Shown: piece after piece, positions 1 through 8,150 of the stretch
Layout of the letters: each line of letters begins with the position of its first letter
How positions within the stretch are numbered: the stretch's first letter is position 1
Virus record (IMG/VR): IMGVR_UViG_3300010883_025977
Location: 1 to 59,675 of that record
Reading direction: 5' to 3' (one strand)
DNA: 59,675 nucleotides
DNA from: a virus
Made by a program: the position numbers and the translations under genes
The notes under the pieces: generated by a model
Database searches by the model: none
Told to the model about the DNA's origin: nothing
What the model saw: only the letters and a program-made list of their open reading frames with translations

Positions 1-267
1 ATCGATCGCCGCGTTGCCGGTAACCCGACGGTTGGCACAGTCATCGGCTGTCTTGAAGAAGGCATCCCATCTGGCCTGCTCATGCATACCAACGAGGCGT
101 GCCACCACCTTTGGTACCTTGACCACATGAAAAGGAACAAACGGATCCAGCCCTAGCTTGAGTGCACGCTTGAGAACTTCATTGTCACGATGCACTTCCA
201 TGATTGCTTTCTTGGCATTCGAGCCTGGTGTACTTTTGATTTGTGACAATATATCTGATACTAACAT
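1..267 (-). CDS. ATP-dependent DNA ligase, N-terminal part (cut by window edge)
   Basis: The reading frame opens with ATG at 267 and runs off the window start, giving 89 residues. I read the frame directly from the sequence. The segment ending RRVTGNAAID, together with the preceding DNEVLKRALKLGLDPF, resembles the start of T4 gp30-type DNA ligase, which has RKLTGNAAIEEL at the same place. Only the DNA-binding N-terminal portion is visible; the catalytic KxDG lysine lies beyond the window. The enzyme would seal nicks during phage replication and repair. It sits 14 bases downstream of a small unknown gene and near a polynucleotide-kinase-like gene, which suits an end-repair cluster. Family call is fairly firm despite the truncation. 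Confidence 0.75.
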   Translation of the reverse strand, partial: MLVSDILSQIKSTPGSNAKKAIMEVHRDNEVLKRALKLGLDPFVPFHVVKVPKVVARLVGMHEQARWDAFFKTADDCANRRVTGNAAID

Positions 268-281
268 TAAAAACTCCGCAT

Positions 282-590
282 CTATGGAAAGTTAACTTCG
301 CCCTCTTGCACTTCGTGTAAAGCACGTTGAGCACGAGCTAGTTGTTGGCTGAACATGTTGACTTGCTTTTCAAGGTGTTTGGTTTCAACTTCTTGTATGC
401 CACACCAGAACCAGAATCTGGGAAAGTCAAAGGCTACCCGATGGCCGGCTTCATCGATATCTCTAGCAGCAACAAAACGTACATGACCCTCGTATCCCTT
501 CTTGTTCTCTCTGTCCTCAAAGGTATACACCTCATAAGCACGGACTCCGGAGTCTTGGATGCCGTCAAACGGTAACTTAAGCTGGACCAT
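282..590 (-). CDS. hypothetical protein, 102 aa
   Basis: The start chosen is ATG at 590 (MVQLKLPFDG), because GGAGG lies six bases upstream of it. An upstream in-frame ATG at 611 lacks a site and would overlap the previous gene. The protein has an aromatic mid-section with FPRFWFWCG, then a C-terminal helix rich in Gln, Glu and Ala that may form a coiled coil. I do not recognise the family. It lies between the kinase-like gene and the DNA ligase in one transcription unit. Confidence 0.6.
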   Translation of the reverse strand: MVQLKLPFDGIQDSGVRAYEVYTFEDRENKKGYEGHVRFVAARDIDEAGHRVAFDFPRFWFWCGIQEVETKHLEKQVNMFSQQLARAQRALHEVQEGEVNFP

Positions 591-591
591 T

Positions 592-999
592 TTAGTCCTC
601 CCAGTTTTCATACATTTCTGCTATTTGATCCATAGTAACATCGTGTTGATTCACAGTCGCAGCCACAGATGGAGTTGGGGCAGTCATCGTCACTGTTGCT
701 GTCGTATACCCACGATCACGGGCTTCATGAACATACTTGAGATACTCATCTCGTGTGATATTGATACAGTCACAGACAACAATATTTTCTTCTGCATCTA
801 AGCTTTGAATGAACGCTTCAAAATTCTTTGCATAATACTCATCAGCCTTGTCGTCGTCCCACAAGAATATTCCCGTTTCTTGTGTATGGTAATCATCAAC
901 TGAATGAATGACACCTCTGGTGCCTGCTAAAAATTTAGCAGTCGTCGTTTTTCGAGAGCCCGGGACTCCTCTCATGATAAATGCGAACTTATTTTCCAC
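592..999 (-). CDS. P-loop kinase-like protein (N4BP2/polynucleotide-kinase type)
   Basis: A GTG start at 999 is preceded by GAGG seven bases away; a longer ATG reading to 1077 would overlap the upstream gene. The protein (135 aa) has the layout of N4BP2-like P-loop kinases: a beta strand into the Walker A region near residue 10 (RGVPGSRKTT), then SVDDYH, a hydrophobic strand IVVCDCINIT, YVHEARDRGY, and NQHDVTMDQIAEMYENWE near the C-terminus. Such proteins phosphorylate nucleic-acid ends or related substrates. The Gly normally just before the Walker A Lys is Arg here (GSRKT), so activity is uncertain. The adjacent DNA ligase suggests end repair. Confidence 0.65.
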   Translation of the reverse strand: MENKFAFIMRGVPGSRKTTTAKFLAGTRGVIHSVDDYHTQETGIFLWDDDKADEYYAKNFEAFIQSLDAEENIVVCDCINITRDEYLKYVHEARDRGYTTATVTMTAPTPSVAATVNQHDVTMDQIAEMYENWED

Positions 1000-1000
1000 T

Positions 1001-1195
1001 TTATACCTCGTCGTGTTCTGTGTTGACTCGGCCGCGACATGCGACCTTATTTTTTCGTGCCTTAGATGTAGACTCATCTAGAGTTACAGCTCGGCCGCGC
1101 CACATCGCAGTTGTTCCACCCGCAGCAAAATGCGCCTTTCGACGAGATGCAGCCTGAGCTTTAATTGGATTATACTTTTTCTTTTTACGTGCCAT
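1001..1195 (-). CDS. small basic protein, 64 aa, unknown
   Basis: ATG at 1195 follows GAGG with eight-base spacing, directly behind a well-formed promoter. The protein is strongly basic from its first residues (MARKKKKYNP) and rich in Arg and Lys throughout, so it probably binds nucleic acid. No family recognised. Its stop overlaps the ribosome binding region of the kinase-like gene, so the two are translated from one message. Being first after the promoter, it is likely well expressed. Confidence 0.6.
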   Translation of the reverse strand: MARKKKKYNPIKAQAASRRKAHFAAGGTTAMWRGRAVTLDESTSKARKNKVACRGRVNTEHDEV

Positions 1196-1204
1196 GTGTT
1201 TTTC

Positions 1205-1250
1205 CTCTATAGTAATATTATACCATACACCTGCTATATTTGCATTAATC
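1205..1250 (-). promoter_or_regulatory. sigma70-like extended -10 promoter at the end of clpB
   Basis: On the minus strand a TATAAT hexamer (1217-1222) is preceded by TGG, an extended -10 element. A weak -35-like TGCAAA lies at 1239-1244, 16 bases upstream. The element overlaps the clpB stop region and reads into the 64-aa basic gene. A near-copy exists at 8105-8150: over 53 bases starting at 1201 and 8101, 44 positions are identical by eye. Confidence 0.7.
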
Positions 1251-3830
1251 ATTCAACAAAAATGATAATGATGTATTGTCATCGACTACACCTATGGAAA
1301 CTGATGCACCTGCCGTTATCTTGTCTTCTAAAACCTGCAACGCTAGCGGCCCCTCAATATAGTGTTGCAGTGCACGCTTAAGTGGTCTTGCCCCAAATTC
1401 TGGGTCGTATCCCGCATCTGCCAAGAAATTCTTGGCTGTCGATGTTAATGATATGTCAATTCCTGTCTTGGCTACTCTTTTTCTAAGATTTTCGAATTGA
1501 ATATCTACGATCTTCTTTACATCTTCCTTTTCCAGACGATTAAAAATAACAGCCTCATCAATTCTATTAAGAAATTCTGGTCGAAAGTGATTTTTGAGAG
1601 CTAACGTAACATTCTTTTCAACTTCTTCTCTTGTGCTATTTTGCATAAAAAACCCAGAGCCGATATTAGATGTCATCAAAATCAGAGTATTCCTGAAATC
1701 AACTGTCCTTCCTAACGAGTCAGTCAGTCTACCGTCGTCTAAAACCTGCAATAACACATTTAGCACATCCGGGTGGGCCTTTTCAACCTCATCAAATAAT
1801 ACCACAGAATACGGTCGACGGCGGACTGCCTCTGTTAGCTGGCCCCCGGATTCATGGCCGATATATCCCGGGGGTGCACCTATGAGCCTTGCAACAGTGT
1901 GCTTCTCCATATACTCGCTCATATCAATTCGAACCATGGCACTTTCATCATCAAACATCAGATCAGTCAATCCCTTAACCAGCTCTGTCTTGCCTACACC
2001 AGTAGGGCCTAAAAACATAAACGATCCCATGGGACGATTTTCATCCTGAAATCCCACTCGAGATCTCCGGAGTGCATCGGAAAGTGATCTGATTGCCTTC
2101 TCTTGGTTAATAACCCGCTTATTCAGAATTTCTTCTATCTTAACTAGCTTCTTTCGTTCATTTGACATCATTTTGTCAACAGGTACACCTGTCCATGTAC
2201 TCACTACTTTAGCGACATCATGATCAGTTACTTCTTCAATTAGCATTGCGCCGTCTTTTTGTGCCTCAGTTAGCGCATTTGTTGCTGCTGTGATCTCATC
2301 GTCTACCCTGGGGATATCCCCATACTGAATTTTTGCAGCTTCGCTTAGATCATGATCACGGCTAGCCTTCTCTAGCAGTGTGCCTAAGTTTTCTCTTTCA
2401 GCTCTGAGTGACTTAGTTTTGTCAATCAAATTCTTCTCTTTGAGCCAGCGTGCTTTCATTACATCACTCTCTTCACGAAGATTGGCAATGGACTTCTCTA
2501 GCTCTTTTACTCGCTGCTTGCTGATCTCATCATCATCACTTGACATTGCCTGCTTTTCGATCTCAAGTTGCTGTAACTGACGTGTCACATCATCAATCTC
2601 ATTTGGCATACTGTCAATTTCAATTTTAAGTCTGGCAGCTGCCTCATCAATTAAATCGACTGCCTTGTCCGGCAATTGCCTTCCGCTGATATACCGATCT
2701 GATAGTCTGGCTGCCGCGACGATAGCTGTATCCTGAATTCTTACGCCGTGGTGAAGCTCATACTTGTCTTTTATGCCTCTCAATATTGAAATTGTCTCAG
2801 CCACAGATGGTGCACCGACGTATACTGGCTGGAATCTTCTCTCTAGCGCGCCGTCTTTCTCTATGTAATTTCGATACTCGTTGAGTGTTGTAGCACCAAT
2901 ACACTTTATCTCGCCTCGAGCAAGGGCTGGCTTTAGAATATCTCCAGCACCTGAACTTCCCTCAGACTTACCAGCACTAACCATAGTGTGGAGCTCATCG
3001 ATAAACAAAATCACGTTACCTGAAGCATTTTTAATATCAGCTAACAGCGCCTTAAGTCGCTCTTCGAATTCTCCTCGGAACTTGGCGCCTGCTAACAGTG
3101 CAGCTACGTCTAGAGAGAGAAGGCGCTTGCCCTTAAGACCTTCCGGGACATCTTGCGCTACTATTCTTCTAGCTAATCCCTCAACAACGGCTGTCTTGCC
3201 TACTCCGGGTTCTCCGATTAGGACTGGGTTGTTCTTTCGGCGGCGGCTCAATACCTGCATCAAACGGCGTATTTCATGATCTCTACCAATCACTGGGTCA
3301 ATCTTGCCTTGCAAGGCAGCCTGTGTTAGATCAAAGGTGTAACGCTCTAGTGTTCTATACGTGCCCTCCGGATTTTCGGTCGTAACTGTTGTATTACCAC
3401 GAATTTCTTGTAGAACAGCTAGCAATAGCTCCCGAGTAAGTCGATTATTTACTAGGGCTACGGCAGCAGATGTCTTACTTTCTAAAATTGCAATAAGCAA
3501 ATGTTCTGTTGAGACATAATCATCACCAAATTGACCTCGTTCAGCGTCAGCAAACTTTAATATTTCCTGTAATTCTCTAGATGCCTGGCCGGCTTGGCCC
3601 CCAGTTACTTGTGGGTACTTTTTTAGATCTTCCTGGAGTTGTTGTCGAAGAGCTGCTACCGGCACTTCCATTTTCTCTAGAGCTGGTAATACAACACTAT
3701 CTGACCCCTTTGCAATGAGCGCTAACAATAAATGCGTGCCCATTATCTTCTGGTGATTGTTTTCCTCAGCAATTGATGCGGAAAGATTAACCGCATTCCT
3801 CGAATTAATTGTGTAGTTTTCGAAATTCAT
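1245..3830 (-). CDS. clpB: ClpB-type AAA+ disaggregase
   Basis: This 861-aa protein is full length for ClpB. It has an N-terminal Clp repeat domain (about residues 1-145), a first ATPase with GEPGVGKT near 205, a coiled-coil middle domain near 400-530 and a second ATPase with LGPTGVGKT near 606. The second ATPase also has an acidic Walker B ([11 protein letters not shown]) and an arginine finger region ([11 protein letters not shown]). ClpB hexamers thread aggregated proteins with DnaK/DnaJ help. There is no ClpP-binding IGF loop, which favours ClpB over ClpA. ATG at 3830 has GGA upstream. It sits two bases downstream of dnaJ in the same operon, so it probably supports folding of the large phage proteome. 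Confidence 0.95.
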   Translation of the reverse strand: MNFENYTINSRNAVNLSASIAEENNHQKIMGTHLLLALIAKGSDSVVLPALEKMEVPVAALRQQLQEDLKKYPQVTGGQAGQASRELQEILKFADAERGQFGDDYVSTEHLLIAILESKTSAAVALVNNRLTRELLLAVLQEIRGNTTVTTENPEGTYRTLERYTFDLTQAALQGKIDPVIGRDHEIRRLMQVLSRRRKNNPVLIGEPGVGKTAVVEGLARRIVAQDVPEGLKGKRLLSLDVAALLAGAKFRGEFEERLKALLADIKNASGNVILFIDELHTMVSAGKSEGSSGAGDILKPALARGEIKCIGATTLNEYRNYIEKDGALERRFQPVYVGAPSVAETISILRGIKDKYELHHGVRIQDTAIVAAARLSDRYISGRQLPDKAVDLIDEAAARLKIEIDSMPNEIDDVTRQLQQLEIEKQAMSSDDDEISKQRVKELEKSIANLREESDVMKARWLKEKNLIDKTKSLRAERENLGTLLEKASRDHDLSEAAKIQYGDIPRVDDEITAATNALTEAQKDGAMLIEEVTDHDVAKVVSTWTGVPVDKMMSNERKKLVKIEEILNKRVINQEKAIRSLSDALRRSRVGFQDENRPMGSFMFLGPTGVGKTELVKGLTDLMFDDESAMVRIDMSEYMEKHTVARLIGAPPGYIGHESGGQLTEAVRRRPYSVVLFDEVEKAHPDVLNVLLQVLDDGRLTDSLGRTVDFRNTLILMTSNIGSGFFMQNSTREEVEKNVTLALKNHFRPEFLNRIDEAVIFNRLEKEDVKKIVDIQFENLRKRVAKTGIDISLTSTAKNFLADAGYDPEFGARPLKRALQHYIEGPLALQVLEDKITAGASVSIGVVDDNTSLSFLLND

Positions 3831-3831
3831 A

Positions 3832-4878
3832 TTAAAATCCCGCTAATTTTAGTTTCATGAACAGCTTCCGGTGTTCATCTGTAAGTTCCTTGGGAATGGT
3901 TACTTCAATTTCAATCTTATGATCTCCCGTAGAGCCACCATGGACATCAGCAACTCCAAGGCCTGCCAGCCTTAGCATTGAGTCAGGTTGACTTCCTGCC
4001 GGAATATTAACATTTTTCTCGCCGTGAACTGTGTCTATCAATCGTGTGCATCCCAAGGCTGCTTCTGATACTGTTAGCTTAATTCTAGTATAGATGTCTT
4101 TTCCACGCTTTACAAATTTCTTACTTTTTTCAACGTGCACATTTATAAAAAGATCCCCTGTGCCACCCTTGTCATAATGACCCATCTTAGACAGACGAAG
4201 TTGTTGCCCAGATGTAATACCTGCGGGGATTCTAACATTTACACTGGAGGGTTCGCTGTGACCTCCCTTCCCTTTACATGTTCCGCACTTGTTGCTTATT
4301 TCTTTTCCAGAGCCTGCGCAGTTGTCGCACACAGACTGCATGATCATGCGGCCCTGGCTAAACTGAGTTTTTCCAGAGCCTTGACACGGTGCGCATGGCT
4401 TTACTCCTTCTCCGCCGGCGCCGCTGCAGGTTTGACATTTTGTCATTCGTTCAACGACCATATCCCGTGCAATGCCCACAACTGATTCCATAAATGACAA
4501 ACTCATATTAATGAGAATGTCAGCACCTCGATTATGATTTTGTTGTTGTGCTCTAGAGGTGCCGGCGGAGTGCCTACCAAAAAATTCTTCAAATACATCA
4601 CCACCAAAGTGTTGTCGAAACCCTTCAAACGGATCCCATCCATCTGGGTTTGTGCCATGGCCTGGGCCATGGGTGCCGTAAGCATCATACTCAGCTCGCT
4701 TCTGTTCATCGCTTAAAGTTGAGTAAGCTTCTGCCAGCTCTTTGAATTTGTTTTCTGAGGTGGGATCATCAGGGTTTCTGTCCGGATGATATTTGATCGC
4801 TAGCTTTCGATACGACTTCTTAATTTCTTCAGAGGGCGCATTCTTGGAAACTCCCAAAATTTCATAGTAGTCTTTCAC
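3832..4878 (-). CDS. dnaJ: DnaJ co-chaperone
   Basis: The 348-aa protein has all DnaJ parts: a J domain (1-66) with HPD at 31-33, a Gly/Phe-rich linker, four CxxCxGxG zinc repeats ([32 protein letters not shown]) around 146-206, and a C-terminal substrate-binding domain. It stimulates DnaK ATPase and delivers clients. No DnaK is present in the window, so it would work with host DnaK or a phage DnaK encoded elsewhere. The start is GTG at 4878 with GGAG ten bases upstream. It is followed directly by clpB, matching the known DnaJ-DnaK-ClpB functional chain. Confidence 0.95.
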   Translation of the reverse strand: MKDYYEILGVSKNAPSEEIKKSYRKLAIKYHPDRNPDDPTSENKFKELAEAYSTLSDEQKRAEYDAYGTHGPGHGTNPDGWDPFEGFRQHFGGDVFEEFFGRHSAGTSRAQQQNHNRGADILINMSLSFMESVVGIARDMVVERMTKCQTCSGAGGEGVKPCAPCQGSGKTQFSQGRMIMQSVCDNCAGSGKEISNKCGTCKGKGGHSEPSSVNVRIPAGITSGQQLRLSKMGHYDKGGTGDLFINVHVEKSKKFVKRGKDIYTRIKLTVSEAALGCTRLIDTVHGEKNVNIPAGSQPDSMLRLAGLGVADVHGGSTGDHKIEIEVTIPKELTDEHRKLFMKLKLAGF

Positions 4879-4896
4879 GGGCGGTGATCTCCAGAA

Positions 4897-5598
4897 CTAC
4901 TTGCGTCTATTTTTCTTCTTTGACGCCTTGGTTTGTGTGCGCTTTTTCTTCTTGCGGTCTGAAATTACGCTGAGTAACTTTCCGGACTTTTGCATCTTAT
5001 GCTTTCTTAATGCTGTCGGCCCTTGTGTTTCCAGAATATCTTCCTCGCGAAGTTTTTCATGAATCATCTTCTTTACGCGGGCCCTCTTTTTTCTTGCTTT
5101 AGAAAGACGATTCTTTTCCAGGTTGGAAATTCTATCGATATAAAGCACACCGTCTAGATGATCATACTCATGCTGAAGTGCCGCGCTTAAAGGCCAATCT
5201 AGATCAAGAGACTTTTCTTCTCCTTCTAGATTTTGGTATATCACGTTCGCAAATCTGGACCTTACTACAGTCATCGGTGCTTCTTTGACAGATAGACATG
5301 CCTCGGGCCAATTAATTTTCTCTTCGCTCAGCTTAGTCACAGGGTTGATCATCAATATAAACTTCTCTTGAAACTCAAGCGGATCTGGATTCTCTTTTTC
5401 AAATGCTGCTGTATTAATCAAAAGAAATCGCTTCGAAATACCCACTTGCGGTGCTGCTAATCCTGCGCCTCGATTTACCTCAAGTGTATCAACGAGATCT
5501 TTGACTTCTTGCACAAAGGCAGAATCAAAAACTTCAACTTTGCTCGAGATTTTTCTAAGACGAGAGTCAGGATATGTGAGTATCGTCCTGTTAGCCAT
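4897..5598 (-). CDS. def: peptide deformylase with long basic C-terminal tail
   Basis: It removes the formyl group from nascent N-terminal Met. The three metal/active-site motifs are present: GAGLAAPQ near residue 42, EACLS near 98 (EGCLS in most enzymes) and QHEYDHLDG near 140. At 233 aa it is longer than most deformylases because of a Lys/Arg-rich extension from about residue 165 to the end, which might bind ribosome or RNA; that is inference. ATG at 5598 overlaps the upstream stop as TAATG, so translation is coupled. Phage deformylases are known from marine phages; the tail is the unusual part. Confidence 0.92.
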   Translation of the reverse strand: MANRTILTYPDSRLRKISSKVEVFDSAFVQEVKDLVDTLEVNRGAGLAAPQVGISKRFLLINTAAFEKENPDPLEFQEKFILMINPVTKLSEEKINWPEACLSVKEAPMTVVRSRFANVIYQNLEGEEKSLDLDWPLSAALQHEYDHLDGVLYIDRISNLEKNRLSKARKKRARVKKMIHEKLREEDILETQGPTALRKHKMQKSGKLLSVISDRKKKKRTQTKASKKKNRRK

Positions 5599-5846
5599 TA
5601 ATCAATCCAGTCGATTGTAAGCTTATCTTCAACAGTGAGAAGAATATTATCAAATTCCAGCTCGGACGTGTCTCGAAGCTTTCCCTTAATTTTCGCAATT
5701 CTTAGCGCAGCCTGGAAAGCCTTTACATCAAGCTTGTCCTTATAAGTTGCAAGAAGATTCTTTTTCTCTTCTCCCAGTGTCTTTACTTCATTCTCTAACG
5801 TCAAGAGCTTTTCAACTAACTCTATAACTACTTCTTTAGTCGCCAT
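5598..5846 (-). CDS. hypothetical helical protein, 82 aa
   Basis: ATG at 5846 follows AGGAG with normal spacing. The first 45 residues are a Leu/Glu/Lys heptad-like helix, likely a coiled coil; the rest is acidic and ends LTIDWID. No family recognised. Its stop overlaps the deformylase start, coupling the two genes. Confidence 0.6.
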   Translation of the reverse strand: MATKEVVIELVEKLLTLENEVKTLGEEKKNLLATYKDKLDVKAFQAALRIAKIKGKLRDTSELEFDNILLTVEDKLTIDWID

Positions 5847-6027
5847 TTTCTTTCTCCTTATGAAATTCTTTTTCAGCGATGAAATATCCTACCCAGCATC
5901 CAAGTGCAGATAGAAAGTTTACAACTGTCCAATCGTACATCGCTAGCTGAGTATTGAACAACATCATTAATGAGTTTATTACGATACATGTGCCCCAAAA
6001 CCACCGTCTTGTATTAGGTGTTATCAT
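5836..6027 (-). CDS. small membrane protein, 63 aa, two predicted TM helices
   Basis: Two hydrophobic stretches (about residues 9-27 and 34-51) joined by a short polar loop suggest an inner-membrane hairpin, with a charged C-terminal tail (EKEFHKEKENGD). Such hairpins can be holins or superinfection-exclusion proteins, but nothing here decides. The gene overlaps the next by 11 bases. The start has no good ribosome binding site, so it probably depends on coupling to the upstream gene. Confidence 0.5.
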   Translation of the reverse strand: MITPNTRRWFWGTCIVINSLMMLFNTQLAMYDWTVVNFLSALGCWVGYFIAEKEFHKEKENGD

Positions 6028-6245
6028 AATGCGGGTGTGCCTAAATGATCATCCCACACTAATATTACAGCACCTTCAAGCAAGACATGCCAAGCTTGAC
6101 GATTTTTGGGTGATCTTCCTACTGTTTCCAGGAGGAGACCTTTCTTTCCACTTGGGACCTCTAAATACTGCAGACCATCAGTATCAACGAGCGGATACTT
6201 ACCAGACCTGAGTTCTACTAGAACATTAGGCTCCAGGTTCCGCAT
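6024..6245 (-). CDS. hypothetical SH3-like small protein (start uncertain)
   Basis: The open frame extends up to 6359, but that would overlap the previous gene by over 130 bases, so I place the start at the ATG at 6245 (MRNLEPNVLVELRSG), about 11 bases after AGGA. ATG codons at 6254 and 6257 are alternatives. The 73-aa product alternates beta-strand-like hydrophobic residues with turns (RSGKYPLVD, QYLEVPSGKKG, AVILVWDD), like a small SH3-type barrel. Function unknown. Confidence 0.45.
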   Translation of the reverse strand: MRNLEPNVLVELRSGKYPLVDTDGLQYLEVPSGKKGLLLETVGRSPKNRQAWHVLLEGAVILVWDDHLGTPAL

Positions 6246-6606
6246 CGGGGTCATCATCCTGGCTGCCTGTTTCATAGGCCGCCTGTAAGTACGTCGATTT
6301 CTTTTCAACGCGTTTCTTAGAATTCTTTTTTCTTGAATTTGTTTTATTTGTCTTAGCATTGGACGACTCCTTTGCCTGTGTTTTGTCAGCCAGGTTTTCT
6401 TCTCCTGCTGAAGTATACTGCCCTGTCCAGGGTGGCTTAAACATGTCTTTCAAAAGTTCAGGATCCGGGAGCTGTACGTCTTTTTGACGCAAGCTTTCTT
6501 GAAGTTCAACCAAAGACTTGATGTCATTAATTTCGACATACTTTTCAACGGTTAAACCTTTGCGGCGTGCTGAATAAAACTTCCATGTTAGTTTAGACTT
6601 TCCCAT
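6226..6606 (-). CDS. hypothetical basic protein, 126 aa
   Basis: ATG at 6606 has GGAGG nine bases upstream. The N-terminal half (to about residue 60) looks folded, with TWKFYSARRKGLTVEKYVE. The second half is low complexity: Lys, Asn and Ser rich with KKNSKKRVEKK, ending in an acidic tail (DDDPDAEPGA). A nucleic-acid-binding role is possible but not shown. It lies downstream of the sigma factor and HTH genes. Confidence 0.55.
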   Translation of the reverse strand: MGKSKLTWKFYSARRKGLTVEKYVEINDIKSLVELQESLRQKDVQLPDPELLKDMFKPPWTGQYTSAGEENLADKTQAKESSNAKTNKTNSRKKNSKKRVEKKSTYLQAAYETGSQDDDPDAEPGA

Positions 6607-6618
6607 GGGTATTGCCTC

Positions 6619-6912
6619 CTACAGCTTGATATCCGAGTGATCTTCCAAGATCTCAACAATGCTTTCTTGAAATCTTGGATCTTTGGCGGTTCGTGTTAGA
6701 TGATCATCCTCCGCAGGCATATCGAATAAATCGTGAACAGGCGCAGCAATCTTCTTCATTGCCTTGAGAAAGACATTCCTTGCTGTTGCATGATTCATCT
6801 TATGGCCTGATGCTGTCATCTTTTCAGCGATAGATCTATAATCCAAACCTCCCTCAATAGAAGAAATGGTTGCATATCCGTGCTTGCTTTTATGACCTTT
6901 GGGCATACTCAT
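6619..6912 (-). CDS. small HTH protein next to the sigma factor (candidate split region 4.2)
   Basis: ATG at 6912 follows AGGAG by seven bases. That site is encoded by the last codons of the upstream sigma gene, so the two are translationally linked. The 97-aa product has a helix-turn-helix-like stretch at about residues 22-55 (DYRSIAEKMTASG, then HATARNVFLKAMKKIA), which looks like the DNA-recognition part of sigma region 4 (LEEVGKQF, then RERIRQIEAKALRKL). The neighbouring sigma protein lacks this part. It may be a free regulator or a detached region 4.2. Confidence 0.55.
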   Translation of the reverse strand: MSMPKGHKSKHGYATISSIEGGLDYRSIAEKMTASGHKMNHATARNVFLKAMKKIAAPVHDLFDMPAEDDHLTRTAKDPRFQESIVEILEDHSDIKL

Positions 6913-6914
6913 GA

Positions 6915-7685
6915 TTAAACTCCTCCGTTTGCTACTAATTTAATTGCTTGATTCTGTGTGATAGGATGCTTTTTATGCGATGCATCGTCATCAGCAATGC
7001 CGAATCGGAGGCGCATAATTTTTTCCTCTCGCTCATTCAAAGTAGACAAGGCACCCCTTACAACTTCAATGATCTTTTGTTTATCAAGCTCAAGATCCAT
7101 GTCCGGGAAATTTTCGTCGGGGATGATATCACCCAGGGTCCGACTAGAATCACCCGAGCTGTAACGAATGGGCTTGTCAATTGACACAGGGAAAGATGAG
7201 CAAGCTGTTACTGCTGTCAAAGTATCTTGAGAGACACCTAGCAAGTCAGCCAACTCTGCCTTGGACGGAGGAGACCCAAATTCTTCTTCATACTCCTCAC
7301 GAGTTTGACGAATCTTCCACATCATATTCTTTGCGTATGACGGCAATCGAATTGCGCTAGAATGAGATGCGATATGACGACGCACTGCCTGCTTAATCCA
7401 CCAACAAGCATACGTACTAAACTTGAATCCTCGACGCCAGTCAAATCGATCTACGGCCTTCATGAGACCGATACTAGACTCTTGAATAAGATCAGCTAAG
7501 TCGCAACCTCGATTTTGATACTTTTTGGCAATGCTGATCGCCAGACGAAGATTTGCCTGAATCATATGATTTCTTGCGTTTTCGTCCCCGGCCTCAATAA
7601 GCTTTGAAAGCTCCACCTCCTGCTCACGAGTGAGTAAATCAGTTTTTCCGACTTGCTTAAAGAATTGTTGTAATGTATCGCTCAC
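6915..7685 (-). CDS. sigma-70 family RNA polymerase sigma factor, lacking region 4.2
   Basis: The 256-aa protein has region 1.2 at its start (LQQFFKQVGK), region 2 with NLRLAISIAKKY, DLIQESSIGLMKAVDRFDWRRG and FKFSTYACWWIKQAVRR (core and -10 binding), and region 3 with RLPSYAKNMMWKI. Region 4.1 follows (LNEREEKIMRLRFGI). It then ends after about 27 more residues, where the normal -35-recognising HTH should follow. The start is GTG at 7685 behind a perfect AAGGAGGT. It would redirect host RNA polymerase, probably to extended -10 type phage promoters that need no -35 contact; that link is inference. The next gene encodes an HTH. Confidence 0.9.
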   Translation of the reverse strand: MSDTLQQFFKQVGKTDLLTREQEVELSKLIEAGDENARNHMIQANLRLAISIAKKYQNRGCDLADLIQESSIGLMKAVDRFDWRRGFKFSTYACWWIKQAVRRHIASHSSAIRLPSYAKNMMWKIRQTREEYEEEFGSPPSKAELADLLGVSQDTLTAVTACSSFPVSIDKPIRYSSGDSSRTLGDIIPDENFPDMDLELDKQKIIEVVRGALSTLNEREEKIMRLRFGIADDDASHKKHPITQNQAIKLVANGGV

Positions 7686-7699
7686 GCGACCTCCTTGGT

Positions 7700-8005
7700 T
7701 TATTGACTATGATTGTTGTTTTTATAATGACGATGTGGTCGAACTGCTTCAGGGCGTGAACCGGGTCGGCGGTCGTCAGAACGTGTACCAGGACGACGAT
7801 CTCGGGTTCTGCTGTTCCAGCGTGCCCTTCGATAGTATTCATCCTGCAGATAGCAAAATTCTACTTCGTCACCCTGTGTATTCTTTCCTGTCTTTCGACC
7901 TGACTCAATTTTATTCTTAAGATAGCCTAGCATCTCATTGAGTTGGTTATCATTCATCTTCATAAGCACCTCTCGCGTGTATTGTACTTTTTCCTGGGTT
8001 GACAT
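7700..8005 (-). CDS. hypothetical protein with basic PGTR-type tail, 101 aa
   Basis: ATG at 8005 (MSTQEKVQ) is chosen for its GGAG six bases upstream. Residues 1-60 are helical and mixed charge. From about residue 65 the chain is Arg/Pro-rich (RRPGTRSDDRRPGSRPEAVR), likely disordered and nucleic-acid or RNA-polymerase binding. Similar GTRP tails occur in two other proteins of this window. It is the first gene after the promoter near 8117 and precedes the sigma gene by 14 bases. Confidence 0.55.
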   Translation of the reverse strand: MSTQEKVQYTREVLMKMNDNQLNEMLGYLKNKIESGRKTGKNTQGDEVEFCYLQDEYYRRARWNSRTRDRRPGTRSDDRRPGSRPEAVRPHRHYKNNNHSQ

Positions 8006-8104
8006 TTCTTTCTCCATGTTATGCCTATAATTACCAGATTCTCTACGCCAAAATTCAAAACTCACTTTTTTTATCTACTAGGGAATACCTCCATAGTTTG
8101 TTTC

Positions 8105-8150
8105 CTCTATAGTCATATTATACCATGCCCACGCTATACTTGCACTAGAC
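8105..8150 (-). promoter_or_regulatory. sigma70-like extended -10 promoter at the end of groEL
   Basis: Minus-strand TATAAT at 8117-8122 with TGG just upstream, and a -35-like TGCAAG at 8139-8144. It is a near-copy of the promoter at the end of clpB, including the shared downstream ACTATAGAGGAAA. About 100 bases of leader (8006-8104) separate it from the first start codon, and it should drive the 101-aa gene and the sigma operon. Confidence 0.7.

Noticed and set aside
1594-2049. Plus-strand ORF inside clpB
   Set aside because: Shadow frame of a well-conserved gene; low complexity Ser-rich product with no ribosome binding site.
8071-8094. Seven-codon leader peptide downstream of the groEL-end promoter
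   Set aside because: Has an ATG and stop but no supporting structure or rare-codon run; too short to trust.
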